A DNA stretch of 64,000 bases from S009-33 sp041694255 (GTDB taxonomy: Bacteria; Patescibacteriota; Gracilibacteria; Absconditabacterales; Absconditicoccaceae): the NCBI GenBank assembly GCA_041694255.1, contig JASMTN010000011.1, forward strand, positions 1 to 64,000. The letters run 5' to 3'. The translations under genes were made by a program, and so were the position numbers. The notes beneath the pieces are model-generated. The model did no database searches and was not told where the DNA came from. It was given only the letters and a program-made list of their open reading frames with translations. This document shows positions 12,369 to 23,350 of this stretch, one piece after another; the stretch's first letter is position 1, and the number at the start of each line of letters is the position of its first letter.

Positions 12369-14345
12369 ATGAAACTACTAAGTCTTTTGATATGATTTAT
12401 TTTCTTTTTAATGAATTTTTCTTCTGCTTTAACTTGAGATAATCAAGATTCTAAAAAAGAAGAAAAAACAAAAGAAGATATTATAATGGATTTTTGGAAA
12501 CAAAAAAAAAGAAATTTAGTTAATAGTATATATGAACAAACAAATATAGCATCTTTAATGGATTTGAATGATGCAGCAAATCAAATTTCTGAGATATCTT
12601 CTAAGCTTGAAAATCTTAATATGAACTATAAAAATATAGAAAAACAAAAAGAAAGTACTGATCAAAAATACAATACAGTATTGGCAGATGTTAAAAAAAT
12701 AATAACAACACTGAATGAAAAGAATGAAAATTTGAAAAAAAAATTACTATCAATACAAATTATATCTAAGGAACTAGATAATATGAAAAAACAAATAGAA
12801 AATATAGAAGATAATATATACATATCAAAAAAACAAATAGAAAAAAACATATGACTGCTTTATAAAATAAATAATGATTATTATACTTCCTTGAATTGAT
12901 TAGATGATATAAAATTATTATTTAAAAGTAAAAATATTGCAGAATCTCTATCACAAGAAGATATATTGAAAATGATTTCTTTGAAAACGCAAGATCTTTT
13001 ATGAAAACTTGAAGAAAGTAAAAAAATTAAAAATAAATTTCTTAAAAAATTATATAGTAAAAGAGTTGAATATACTAATGTTGTAAATGAATATAAAACT
13101 GAAATAGAGGTTTTAACTGAGAAAAGAAAGTTTTTAATTGATCTTTTAACTATGCTTAAGAAAAATAAAGAAGATGTAGATGCTGTTTATAACAGACTTT
13201 ATAACAAAAAAACTACACTAGAAGAACAACAAATAAGCTTGACAAATTCTATAATGTGAACTTGATCTATGTGAACCTGAAGTTTAGAAGCAAAAAAAAT
13301 AGATCTTTCAGCAATATTACAGCATACAACAAAAAATGATGGTGATAAGTTCTTTTCTTGGCCAATTAAAAATTGATTTGAAATTTCTGCCGAATTTCAA
13401 GACCCATGATATTACAATAGATTTTGATGGGAACATGATTGACTTGACCTAAAAGTTAAACAATGATCTGAAATTTATTCTTCTGCGGCTTGATATGTAT
13501 ATCATGTTGTAGATAATGATACAGATTATTATAATTATATAGTTATAGCTCATAATTATTGATATATAAGTATATATTGACATGTATATAAATCTTTTGT
13601 AAAAGAATGAGATATTGTTAAAAGATGAGAACTTATAGCATCTAGCTGATGAGAAAGAGGAACTAGATGAGCTTGAAAATTATCTACATGACCACACTTA
13701 CATTTTGAAGTATATAAAAATTGACAACTTATAGATCCATTATCTGTTCTTGATCTTTCAGTTTATAAAAATAAAAATTATATACCCCAAAAATGGAACT
13801 TAAAGTATGTTAAAGATTCACTTACAAGAAAAATAGATCTTGATTGATTAAATTATTTTTCTGAACACTTAACTCATAAAGAAAGGCAAGAATTATTTTT
13901 AAGAAGAGCAGCACCTTGATTTAATAATCTTACATGATGGACTTTGATGTGAAAAAAAATGTGAATTGATCCTGATTTTGCAATATGTTTGGGTTATGCA
14001 GAAAGTTGACTTTGACATAACACAAGCTCACTTAATAATGTTTGAAATGTATGAAATAATGATAGATGAGATAGGGTAGATAAAAGAACTCCTCAAGATG
14101 GTATAAATTCTATATATTATGCTTTAAATAATAAATATTTATCAAAACATCATACTATTGACCAACTTTCAAGATGGTGAAATAAAGATTCTCATATATT
14201 TTCTTCATCAAGTTATAACTGGCAAAAAAATGTAACAAAATGTTTAAGTATTATTAAAGCACACCCAATAGATGAATACTTTCCATTTAGAGATATATCT
14301 ACTGTAGAAAAAAAGAACTTAGCCAATATTCAAATAAAAAAATAA
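12369..14345 (+). CDS. Murein hydrolase: coiled coil + M23 peptidase + lysozyme-fold domain
   Basis: 658 aa. A signal peptide (1-21) is followed by a long coiled coil (about 40-300) like EnvC/PcsB. The M23 LytM peptidase domain (about 340-460) carries the zinc ligands HDGLDL near residue 355 and HLHFE near 444. A C-terminal segment (about 520-650) contains AICLGYAESGLG and SLNNVGNVGNNDRG, which resembles a lysozyme-like or glucosaminidase fold with Glu as catalyst. It would thus cut both peptide and glycan bonds. The M23 assignment is firm and the second activity is inferred. The pairing with htrA and the other hydrolases here suggests envelope remodelling or attack on a host wall. Confidence 0.85.
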
Positions 14346-14368
14346 TATAATTAATAAAAAAAACATTA

Positions 14369-14400
14369 TAATAATCTACTAAAAGGGTAGGTTATTTTTT
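14369..14400 (+). terminator. Rho-independent terminator of the M23 hydrolase gene
   Basis: The stem AATAATCTAC/GTAGGTTATT with loop TAAAAGG is followed by a run of six Ts. Confidence 0.7.
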
Positions 14401-14450
14401 ATTAAAAATCTCTTGATTTTATTAAATCATTAATTATATTTAAATTACTT

Positions 14451-14469
14451 AATGAGAATCATTCTCATT
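14451..14469. promoter_or_regulatory. Fur/PerR-like operator upstream of dps
   Basis: The 19-bp perfect palindrome AATGAGAATCATTCTCATT matches the classic Fur box layout (inverted GATAAT-type hexamers) and lies 32 bp before the dps start. It would overlap or directly follow the promoter, allowing iron or peroxide control of dps. No fur or perR gene lies in the window. Confidence 0.75.
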
Positions 14470-14501
14470 ATAGTACATTTTATATATTAAGATAAATAAA
14501 A

Positions 14502-14957
14502 ATGAATATAGGAATAAAAGAACAAGAAGTTAAAACAAATGTAGAAAAACTTATGAGGTTACTTGCTAGTGAAAATGTTTTCTATCTTAAAATAAGAAAC
14601 TATCATTGGAATGTGTCATGAAAAGGTTTTCAAAGTTATCATAAATATTTTGAGGAATTATATAATGAACTTGCTGAAAATATAGATGAGATAGCAGAAA
14701 GAGTAAGAACTCTTTGAGAAAAAGTTGATGCAAATTATAAAAATTTCTTAGCTTTATCATTTATACAAGAAGAATCAAATCCAAACCTTTCTGCTGAAGA
14801 TATGGTTAAAAATATCATAGCAGATAGAGAAACTATAATAAAAAATATAAGAGATATGATAGAATCTTTAGAGGATGATATAGCTACAGAAGATCTATTA
14901 ACTTGAATGTTATCTTCTTATGAAAAGGAACTTTGGATGCTTAAAAATATGATATAA
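14502..14957 (+). CDS. dps: Dps-family DNA-binding ferritin
   Basis: 151-aa ferritin-like protein that oxidises and stores iron in a 12-mer and protects DNA from peroxide. The family signature KIRNYHWNVSGKGFQSYHKYFEE is present in two parts: NYHWNVSG with the first ferroxidase His, and YHKYFEELYNE. DEIAERVRTLG then supplies the Asp/Glu ligands. It is preceded by a perfect Fur-like box, matching the iron- or peroxide-dependent control known for dps. A hairpin terminator follows. Confidence 0.93.
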
Positions 14958-14967
14958 TAATTAAAAT

Positions 14968-15000
14968 AAAGATCTAGATAAAATTCTAGGTCTTTTTTTA
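14968..15000. terminator. Shared terminator of dps and radA
   Basis: The stem AAGATCTAGA/TCTAGGTCTT has an A-run and a T-run on its two sides. It lies between convergent genes, and the radA stop codon (14998-15000) is at its right edge. Confidence 0.7.
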
Positions 15001-16248
15001 TAAAAAATCTTTAATTCAGTATATATTTTTTATATTTGTATAATCTAGTATATCCATAGATTGAACTTCTTTGGTTCTTTTATCATGAAATTTTGTTTTA
15101 TTAACTTTTCAAGAAAGTGATACTTCTCATATAAATATATTGTTTGAGTCTATTTTTTTATTTTTATAAGCTGATAGTATTCATACTGCAATAGCAAGGT
15201 CTAAACCACTATCATAAAACTTAAACTCTCAAGGTATATTTACAAAAATATCTATAAATCATAAATCAATTTTTAAATACCTTTCAAGTATAGCAATTAT
15301 CATCTCAACTCTTGAATTATCAACTCAGATTGTGCTTCTTTTTGGAAATTTATATTTAGTTTTATTTAAAAGTATCTCAATATTTGTAATAACAGGTCTT
15401 CAATTATCTATTCAAACTGTAAGTACATTTCAAGGTATATCTATAATATTTGAATCTATAACTTCTTTTAAGTTTGAAACAGGTATAAGTCAGCTTTCTG
15501 TCATTTGAAAGATTGCTATATCATCTGTTCATCAAAATCTATTTTTTTGTGTTCTTAAAAATCTATACTCATTTAATCTATCTCACTCAAGATAAGCTAC
15601 CATATCTACTATGTGTTCAAGATATTTTGGTCAAGCTATCTCTCAAGATTTTGTAATATGTCATATAAGTATGCAAGCTATACCATGCCTTTTTGAAAAT
15701 TCTGATAGTCTTTCACTACAATACTTTACTTGGCTTATACTTCAGGCAACTCATGCACTATCTTGTGAATATATTGTTTGGATACTGTCTATTATAAAAA
15801 TATCTAAATTTTCATCTTTAATTGTTTCTAATATATCTTCTAAAACTGTTCCATGATATATATTAAAATTTGCTTGTTTTCAAAAAAGTCTATTATATCT
15901 TTCTAAAACTGCTGAAGATTCTTCTTCTCAAGAAAAATATCATATATTTAGATTATCTTTTATAGCATTTAATATCTGTAATACTATAGTACTTTTTCAT
16001 ATTCAAGGTTGTCATCATAGAAGATATACTCAAGAAGATTTTATTCATCTTGTAAAAACTCTTTTTATCTCTTCATTATCTATATCATAGAATTTACTTT
16101 CTTTATTTTTATTTCATACAAGTATGTTTGCTTTTCAAAAAGACTTTTTATCACTTTCTTTTTTGCTAAAGCTACCAAAACTTCAACATTCAGGACATTT
16201 TCAAAGTTTGGTAATGCTTTGGTATCCACAATTATTACAACTATACAT
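14998..16248 (-). CDS. radA: DNA repair protein RadA
   Basis: 416-aa RecA-like helicase that drives branch migration in recombination. An N-terminal zinc finger CNNCG...CPECG is followed by the P-loop GGQPGIGKST. The RadA-specific KNRFG motif (KNRFGGTDD) is next, and the C-terminal Lon-protease-like domain contains the SGLDLAIAVG segment. All domains are in the usual order and the length is slightly below the common 450. Glycines of the P-loop and KNRFG are TGA codons. Confidence 0.92.
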
Positions 16249-16254
16249 TATATT

Positions 16255-16277
16255 AGTTACAAGTTAAAAGTAGCAAG
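16255..16277 (+). repeat. Dispersed intergenic repeat copy
   Basis: Its 23 bp, beginning AGTTACAAGTTAAAAG, are identical to positions 31185-31207. It lies directly upstream of radA (antisense side) and of the small gene at 16403. Confidence 0.65.
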
Positions 16278-16342
16278 TTAAAAGTTTTAATATCAAAGTA
16301 TTGTATAACTAAAAAATAAGTTTAATCAAGAATTTTTAAAGT

Positions 16343-16370
16343 TTGACAAAATATTATAAATATGTAAAAT
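16343..16370 (+). promoter_or_regulatory. Sigma-70-like promoter of the small gene at 16403
   Basis: TTGACA (16343-16348), a 16-bp spacer, then TAAAAT (16365-16370), 32 bp before the start codon. The same consensus and spacing precede the small gene at 30000. Confidence 0.6.
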
Positions 16371-16402
16371 AATATTATTGTTTACTTTATTACATTAATT
16401 TT

Positions 16403-16675
16403 ATGAAAATACTTGAAAAAGTTAAAAAAACCATGCTATTAACTAATGAGCAAAAAAAGAAAATATTAAAAACTAAACTTGATGATGATATGATTAAAAG
16501 TTTGGAAGACTTTTTTAATAAGTATGAACAAAAAGAAATATCTATATGAAATGATATAAAAAAGAAAACTTCAAGTATAATGGTTAAAACTGTAAGATAT
16601 ATAGAAAAAAGTGAAAGTAATAAAAAAGAAAAAGAATTAAAACAATTAGAAAAAAAGATAAATGAATTAGGATAA
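16403..16675 (+). CDS. Small Lys/Glu-rich helical protein, unknown
   Basis: 90 aa, unrecognised. No signal peptide. The sequence is highly charged (Lys, Glu) and predicted to be helical, with a likely coiled coil in the last third (KKEKELKQLEKKINEL). It has its own consensus promoter. It precedes the 722-aa protein at 16794, whose N-terminus starts MKFKINKLN. The same arrangement occurs at 30000/30296, where a helical protein of similar size precedes a protein starting MKLKIKNIN. That hints at a chaperone/partner role, but this is inference only. Confidence 0.65.
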
Positions 16676-16676
16676 T

Positions 16677-16796
16677 ATTTTAAAACTTAATAGAAAGAAA
16701 ATGCTTGTATTTTTAATAAGACACTATTAAACTACTAAAATATAGAGTATTACTACAGACTTAAATGATATTTTAAAACTTAATAGAAAGAAAATG
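16677..16796 (+). repeat. Duplicated leader block (two copies) before the gene at 16794
   Basis: The block TTTTAAAACTTAATAGAAAG followed by AAAATG occurs at 16677-16703 and again at 16770-16796, exactly in front of the start codon. The first copy's ATG is not followed by an open frame. The unit resembles the htrA leader. Confidence 0.6.
16701..16793 (+). promoter_or_regulatory. Leader/promoter module of the 722-aa protein gene
   Basis: TTGTAT (16705-16710), a 17-bp spacer, TAAACT (16728-16733), then the conserved AAACTTAATAGAAAGAAA block. It is a near match to the htrA leader at 11014 in sequence and spacing. Confidence 0.55.
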
Positions 16797-18962
16797 AAAT
16801 TCAAAATAAATAAATTGAATATACTTTATAATCAAAGTCCTGAAAACTCAAATAATATATATGAAAGACAAGAAAGTACTGAAAATCCTGACAATAACCA
16901 AGAATTTACAGAAAATGTTAGTAAACTTGATCAAATAAATATAAGTGTAAATAATATAAATGCTATGTTAGATAGAATAAATGATGCTTGAAATAATCAT
17001 GAGATAGTTTGTAGCTTTTTAAATGAGTCTATAGATGATGGTGCAAAATTTTCAATTGTTAAAGATGGTGAATGAAAAGAACAAATATGACTTGTAATAG
17101 ACAATTCGCAAGAAGATGCAGATAATTTATTATCCAATATAGAAAAAAGTATAAAAGAAAATAATTGAGAATACTATTTTGATAAAAATGATAATAATAA
17201 AAAAGATAGTTGAGAATTTTCAGTTAATAAAGAATGAAACATAAGTTGAGTTGATATAAAAGAAGAAGAAAAAAGAACATATGCAAATATAGATGAATGA
17301 TTTATATGAGAATATTTTCAAGAATGAGATAGATTTATCTATGAAGTATGAGAGCAAGGTGATAAATGAGCTGCTATCTTAAGACAGGTAGTTACATTAT
17401 GAAATGAACTTTGAATCAACACAACAGATTATAGTAACATTAAAGATGATATATCAAATCTTTATGTAGATACTTCTTGAGATAGTGTTGTTTTTTCAAA
17501 ACATAAAAATGAAAACTCAGAAAAAGTTATGGATCTAGAAGTTTTAATAAATTGAGATATTATAAAATGATTTGATGCATTAAATTATAAAGTAAATCCT
17601 TGAGATAAAATAGATATAAGCTCTTTAGCTATATGACTTAACTCACAATCATTGAATGTTAATAATGAAGTAGAACAATCTATAGGTGAAGTAGAAACTT
17701 TAGACTCTTTTGATAAAAACTGGTGAAGTTTTTACACATCTGCAGGTGCTGAACATTGGGATTTGCCAGATGGTAAAGAGATAGTTTATCAAAAAACTAA
17801 TTGAAGTAATATACATACAAATTGAAAAAATATTCAAATAAATGCAAAAAACCTTTCAGATATTGAAAATAATACACAGAATAAAAATGAAAATAAGTTT
17901 TCAAATTCTTTTGTAGTTGAATGAAAATCATGAGAACAAAAGTATATTGTAATATGAGAAATCCCAGAAGATAGTAATTTTACTTCAAATTATATAAATA
18001 AAGATAATTATAACCTTGTAGATTTTGAAAATTCTTGAGTTGAAGCTTGGGAAGCATCTTATGATAAAAATGGTAATATGAGTATAAAAGAAGTATGAGA
18101 TAAAAATGTTCATGAATTTATACGCACAAATAATTTTGAAGATTCTTGAAAGTCTTTAAACAATCCTATATACCTAGATTCTAAAGAAGGTGAATATATA
18201 TTTGAAAGAACCTTAAATTGAAAAGAAGATAATCTATCTTTTAATAAAGAATGATTAAATAATCTTGAATTTCAGGAAAAAGACTGAAAAGAATCTGTAA
18301 CATTAAAAGAAAATAATGAACTTAAAGAAATTTTTTGAGAAAGTTTTAAGGATGTTGATAGTATATTTGAACAAATAAAATGAGAAGAAAAATCTATGTT
18401 TATAGAATTTAATGATTTAAAATCAGAAGATAATAATATAGATATTACTTTGAAATTTGAAAAATGAGAGCATGGAGAACTTAAAATAACTAAATTAAAT
18501 GAGCAAGAAGACAAAGTAATTGGAAAATGAGAAGATTTATCAAAACTTGATATAAATGAAATAGAAAAAAGATGTGATTTTATAAAATCAATTGATGATA
18601 ACAAAATTGAAACTAATCCTATAAATAATCTTTGATATTCTTCTTTTATTATAGAACAAAAAAAAGATGCTATTATTTTTAAAAATGAAGAAAATACCTT
18701 TGAACTAAGAGGTCAAAACAAGCTTAAAACAGAAGAAGACTTTGTGAATTTTTTTAATAATCAATATTTAAATGTAATATTTTCTGCATCAAATCCTAAA
18801 AATATGAGAAAAGACATATCTGATGTGTCAGATTATATTTATTATATTGAAAATATATGAGATATAAAAACAAATAAAGAATATGTTAAAAAAAATATTT
18901 TATCTTGAGAAAATAAAAAAAATTGAGATCAACTTATAAAAGAATCTATAGATAATGCTTAA
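16794..18962 (+). CDS. Large acidic cytoplasmic-type protein, unknown
   Basis: 722 aa, unrecognised. There is no signal peptide or TM segment. The composition is very acidic and rich in Asn, Glu, Asp and Lys. A short N-terminal segment, MKFKINKLNILYNQ, resembles the start of the protein at 30296. The middle contains AGAEHWDLPDGKEIVY, one of few conserved-looking patches. It is preceded by a small helical protein gene and a duplicated leader module. The composition and the missing signal would fit a secreted effector using a non-Sec route or a regulator, but nothing in the sequence decides this. Confidence 0.65.
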
Positions 18963-19067
18963 ATATGTATAAATTTATATATTTATATATTTTCTTTAAA
19001 AATACTTTGAAAAATACTTTAAAAAAATTATACATATGTTATTTATTTTAGTTTACTTATAAATTAC

Positions 19068-20462
19068 ATGAATAAAGGTAATATAACTGCAGTTCATTGA
19101 GTTGTTGTTGAAATGGAATTTGAAAAAGTACCTACAACATATGAAGCAGTTGAGGTTGAAAATAAAAATTCTAGCTGAGACAGAGTTGTAATCGAAGTTT
19201 TACAACAATTAGGATCTTGAAAAGTTAGATGAATAGCTATGGATAGTACTGATTGACTTAGAAAATGAGATATTGTTATTGCAACATGAGATGTTATAAA
19301 TGTTCCTGTTTGAGATGAGGTACTTTGACACATGTTTAATGTTCTTTGAGACACTATAGATGAAACAGGTGAGTTAAAAGCAAAACATAAAGCTCCTATA
19401 CATAAGCCTGCACCTAAATTTGAAGAATTAACTACAAGACCAGAAGTTCTTGAAACAGGTATTAAAGTAGTTGATTTTTTAGCTCCTATATTAAAATGAG
19501 GTAAAGTTTGACTTTTTGGTGGTGCATGAGTTTGAAAAACTGTTACCATGCAAGAGCTTATACATAATATAGCATCTGAACATGATTGAGTTTCAGTTGT
19601 TGCATGAGTTTGAGAAAGAACAAGAGAGTGAAAAGATCTTTATCTTGAAATGCAAGATTCTTGAGTTTTAGATAAAACAGCTATGGTATTTGGTCAAATG
19701 AATGAGCCTCCTGGACCAAGAGCTAGAGTAGCACTTACTTGACTAACTATGGCTGAGCATTTTAGAGATGAACAATGAAAGGATGTGCTTTTATTTGTAG
19801 ATAATATATTTAGATTTACACAGGCTTGATCTGAAGTTTCTGCACTTTTAGGTAGAATACCATCTGCTGTATGATATCAACCAACATTATCTTCAGAAAT
19901 GGCTTCTTTGCAAGAAAGAATTGCATCTACCAATAAGGGTTCTGTAACTTCTGTTCAAGCTGTTTATGTTCCTGCTGATGATTTAACAGATCCAGCTCCA
20001 GCTACAACATTCTCTCATTTAGATAGTACAATTGTACTTAATAGAGCAATAGCTGAAAAAGGTATATATCCTGCTGTAGACCCACTTGATAGTACTTCTT
20101 CTTTATTAGATCCAAATGTTCTATGAAAGGATCATTATGATACTGCAAAAGAAGTTCAAAAGATATTACAAAAATATAAAGAATTACAAGATATTATAGC
20201 TATACTTGGTATGGAAGAGCTTTCTTATGAAGATAAACTTACTGTATATAGAGCTAGAAAGATAGAAAAATTCTTATCTCAACCATTCTTTGTTGCTGAA
20301 CAGTTTACTTGAACACCTGGTGTATATGTTTCTATGTCTGAAACAATAAGATGATTTAAAATGATAGTGTCTTGAGAACTTGATGAAATACCTGAAAGTA
20401 TGTTTATATTTAAGGGTAGTATAGATGAAGTTCTTAAGCAATATGAAGAAAGTAAAAAATAA
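19068..20462 (+). CDS. atpD: F1 ATP synthase subunit beta
   Basis: 464-aa catalytic subunit of F-type ATP synthase. The P-loop GGAGVGKT (near 19520) contains two TGA-encoded glycines. Other beta signatures are [54 protein letters not shown], and PAPATTFSHLDSTIVL. All catalytic residues (Walker A Lys, the Glu of GER, the arginines) appear intact. No atpA, atpG or atpC is adjacent: the neighbours are an unknown gene and leuS. The usual operon is therefore broken up, or the remaining subunits lie elsewhere. Confidence 0.94.
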
Positions 20463-20479
20463 TAATTTAAAATTTATTA

Positions 20480-20509
20480 AAATGGGGATAATATATCCTC
20501 ATTTTTTTT
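20480..20509 (+). terminator. Rho-independent terminator of atpD
   Basis: The stem AATGGGGATA/TATCCTCATT is followed by a run of seven Ts. Confidence 0.75.
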
Positions 20510-20591
20510 ATTTAAACAATAAAATATTGATTGAAAAAATAGTTATATTTATTATAAATAACACATATTTTAGTTTTTTATAATACTTTTT

Positions 20592-23204
20592 ATGGCTTAT
20601 AATCACAAAGAGATAGAACAAAAATGGCAAATGTATTGGAAAAAAAATAAAACTTTTAAGGTAAAAAATGATTTTTCAAAACCTAAGTATTATGCTTTAG
20701 ATATGTTTCCTTATCCTTCTTGAGCTTGATTGCATGTATGACATCCAGAATGAATGACAGCTAATGATATAATAGCAAGATATAAAAATGCTTGTTGATA
20801 TAATGTACTTCATCCTATGGGTTGGGATGCTTTTTGACTTCCTGCTGAAAATTATGCTATAAAAACTTGAAATCATCCAAAAATAAAAACAGATGAAAAT
20901 ATAGCTAATTTTAAAAAACAAATTAAATCTTTATGATTTTCTTATGATTGGGATAGAGAGATAGATACTACAGATCCAAAATACTATAAATGGACTCAAT
21001 GGATTTTTTTAAAACTATTTGAAAAAAGACTTGCATATGAACAAGACCTTCCTATAAATTACTGTCCTTCTTGTAAAACAGGTTTAGCAAATGAAGAAGT
21101 ACTTTCAGATCATACTTGTGATAGATGTTGAACAACTGTTGAGAAGAAAAAACTTAGACAATGGGTACTTGCTATTACAAAATATGCTGATAGGCTTGAA
21201 AAAGATATTGATAAACTTGACTGGCCAGAAGGTATTAAAGAAATGCAAAAAAACTGGATATGAAAAAGTACTTGATGTGAGTTTAGTATGAAAAAATCTG
21301 GTGATGAAAGTAAATCTATAAGTGTATATACAACAAGAATAGATACAGTCTTTGGTATGACTTATGCAGTTTTAGCTCCAGATCATCCAAATGTGCAAGA
21401 TTTTATAACAAAAGAGCAAGAAAAAGCTTGTAATGAATATATAGAAACTGCAGCTAGAAAATCTGACCAAGATAGAACTCAAGAAGATAAAGAAAAAACT
21501 TGAGTATGGACTGGTTCTTATGTGATAAATCCTTTTAATGGACAAAAAGTTCCTTTATGGATATGAGATTATGTATTGTGAAATTATGGTACAGGTGCAG
21601 TAATGGCAGTTCCTGCTCATGATGAAAGAGATTTTGAATTTGCTAGAAAATATGACTTGGAAATCAAACAAAGTATAACTTCAGAAAAAGAAGATATCAA
21701 GTTACCTTTTACACAAGATTGAGTTTTAGTAGATTCTTGAGATTTTACAGGGTTAGATAGTAAAACAGCTAGAGAAAAACTTACAACATATGCTCAAGAA
21801 AACTGATTTTGAAAACAAAAGATAAATTATAAACTTAGAGATTGGCTATTTTCAAGACAAAGGTACTGGGGTGAGCCTATACCTCTGATACATCTTAAAA
21901 AAGAGGATTTAGATGAACTTCCAAGAGAAAAAACAGATCAAGCTTGGATAAGGGATGAAAATACTCTTATGATTAATGATAAAGAATTTTCTAAAATACA
22001 TGATTGACTTTATTGAAAGATAGTATGTGATTATAACTTACCTTTACAATTACCAGAAGTTGATAACTATGAGCCTGCTTGAGATTGACAGTCTCCACTT
22101 GCAAAGATAGATGACTTTGTAAATGTAAAATTAGCTGATAATCTAAATTGAAAAAGAGAAACAAACACAATGCCTCAATGGTGAGGTTCTTGTTGGTACT
22201 ATCTTAGGTATATGGATCCTGATAATGAAAATAAACTAGTAGATCCTGAAGTAGAAAAATATTGGTGACAAGTTGATTCTTATGTAGGATGAGCAGAACA
22301 TGCAGTACTTCATTTACTTTATGCAAGATTTTGGCATAAGTTTCTATATGATATTAAAGTTGTTAGTTACGATGAACCTTTTCAAAGATTAAGAAACCAA
22401 TGACTTGTACAAGCTTTTGCATATAAAAGAAAAAATGGTGGTTTAGTTCCAAATGATATGGTAGAAGAAAAAGATGGTAAATATATTGAAAAAGAAACAG
22501 GAGAACAACTTGAACAAGTGGTTTCAAAAATGAGTAAAAGTTTAAAAAATGTGGTAAATCCTGACAATATAGTTGATCAGTATGGTGCAGATAGTCTAAG
22601 GTTATATGAGATGTATATGGCAGAATTTAAAGACAGTGCACCTTGGGATCCAAAATGAATTATTTGAGTTAGAAGATTTTTAGAAAGGTCTGAGAGATTG
22701 TTTACCAAAGAAGCTAAGCTATCAACAGAAGATGATACTTATACTATGAAGCTTTTACATAAAACTATCAAAAAAGTGCAAGAAGATATAGAAAATTATA
22801 AGTTTAATACTGCAATAGCAGCACTTATGATACTTGTAAACAATTGATTACCTCAAGATAAAGAACTTCAAAAAGAATTTAGATCAGCATTTTCTAGGAT
22901 ACTTAACCCATTTGCTCCTCATTTGGCAGAAGAATTATGGGAAAGGATGTATAAGGAAGATAAAGGTTCAGTTCACTTTGCTTCTTGGCCAAAGTATGAT
23001 GAGAAAATGGTTGTAGATGATACTATCAAAATAGCAGTTCAAGTTATGTGAAAATTAAGATGAACTATACAAATCAATAAAGATGAAGAAAAAGCAAAAG
23101 TTCTAGAAAAAGCAAAAGAAGAAGTTTTAAAATATCTAGAATGAAAACAAATAGTTAAAGAAATATATGTTCCTTGAAAGATAGTAAATATAGTTGCAAA
23201 ATAG
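20592..23204 (+). CDS. leuS: Leucyl-tRNA synthetase, bacterial type
   Basis: 870 aa, full length. The HIGH-type motif is PSGAGLHVGHPEG near residue 45. A zinc-binding segment CPSC...CDRC lies near residue 160. The CP1 editing domain carries the TTRIDTVFGMTY and AVPAHDERD motifs, so it should be able to edit. The KMSKS motif sits near residue 646 (SKMSKSLKNVVNP). The C-terminal anticodon and LeuRS-specific domains end in VPGKIVNIVAK. It charges tRNA-Leu. Many glycines are TGA. It lies between two terminators, so it is probably transcribed alone. Confidence 0.96.
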
Positions 23205-23220
23205 TTGTTTTAAAACTTAC

Positions 23221-23247
23221 AAGCACCAGTTTATACTGGTGTTTTTA
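23221..23247 (+). terminator. Rho-independent terminator of leuS
   Basis: The perfect stem CACCAGT/ACTGGTG is followed by five Ts. Confidence 0.8.
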
Positions 23248-23350
23248 TATTTATTTTTTAAATTGTCTTATAAGAAAATATTAATAAAAAATGCTTGAAA
23301 AATACTAAACTTTGTTTATTTTAAATAATGTTTAATTCTAATTTTTTTAT

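Noticed and set aside
16255..16310. CRISPR-like repeat
   Set aside because: The repeat units are not regularly spaced and have no spacers or cas genes nearby. They fit a dispersed intergenic repeat better.
19094..19549. 151-codon minus-strand ORF
   Set aside because: It lies antisense inside atpD and arises from codon bias of the real gene.
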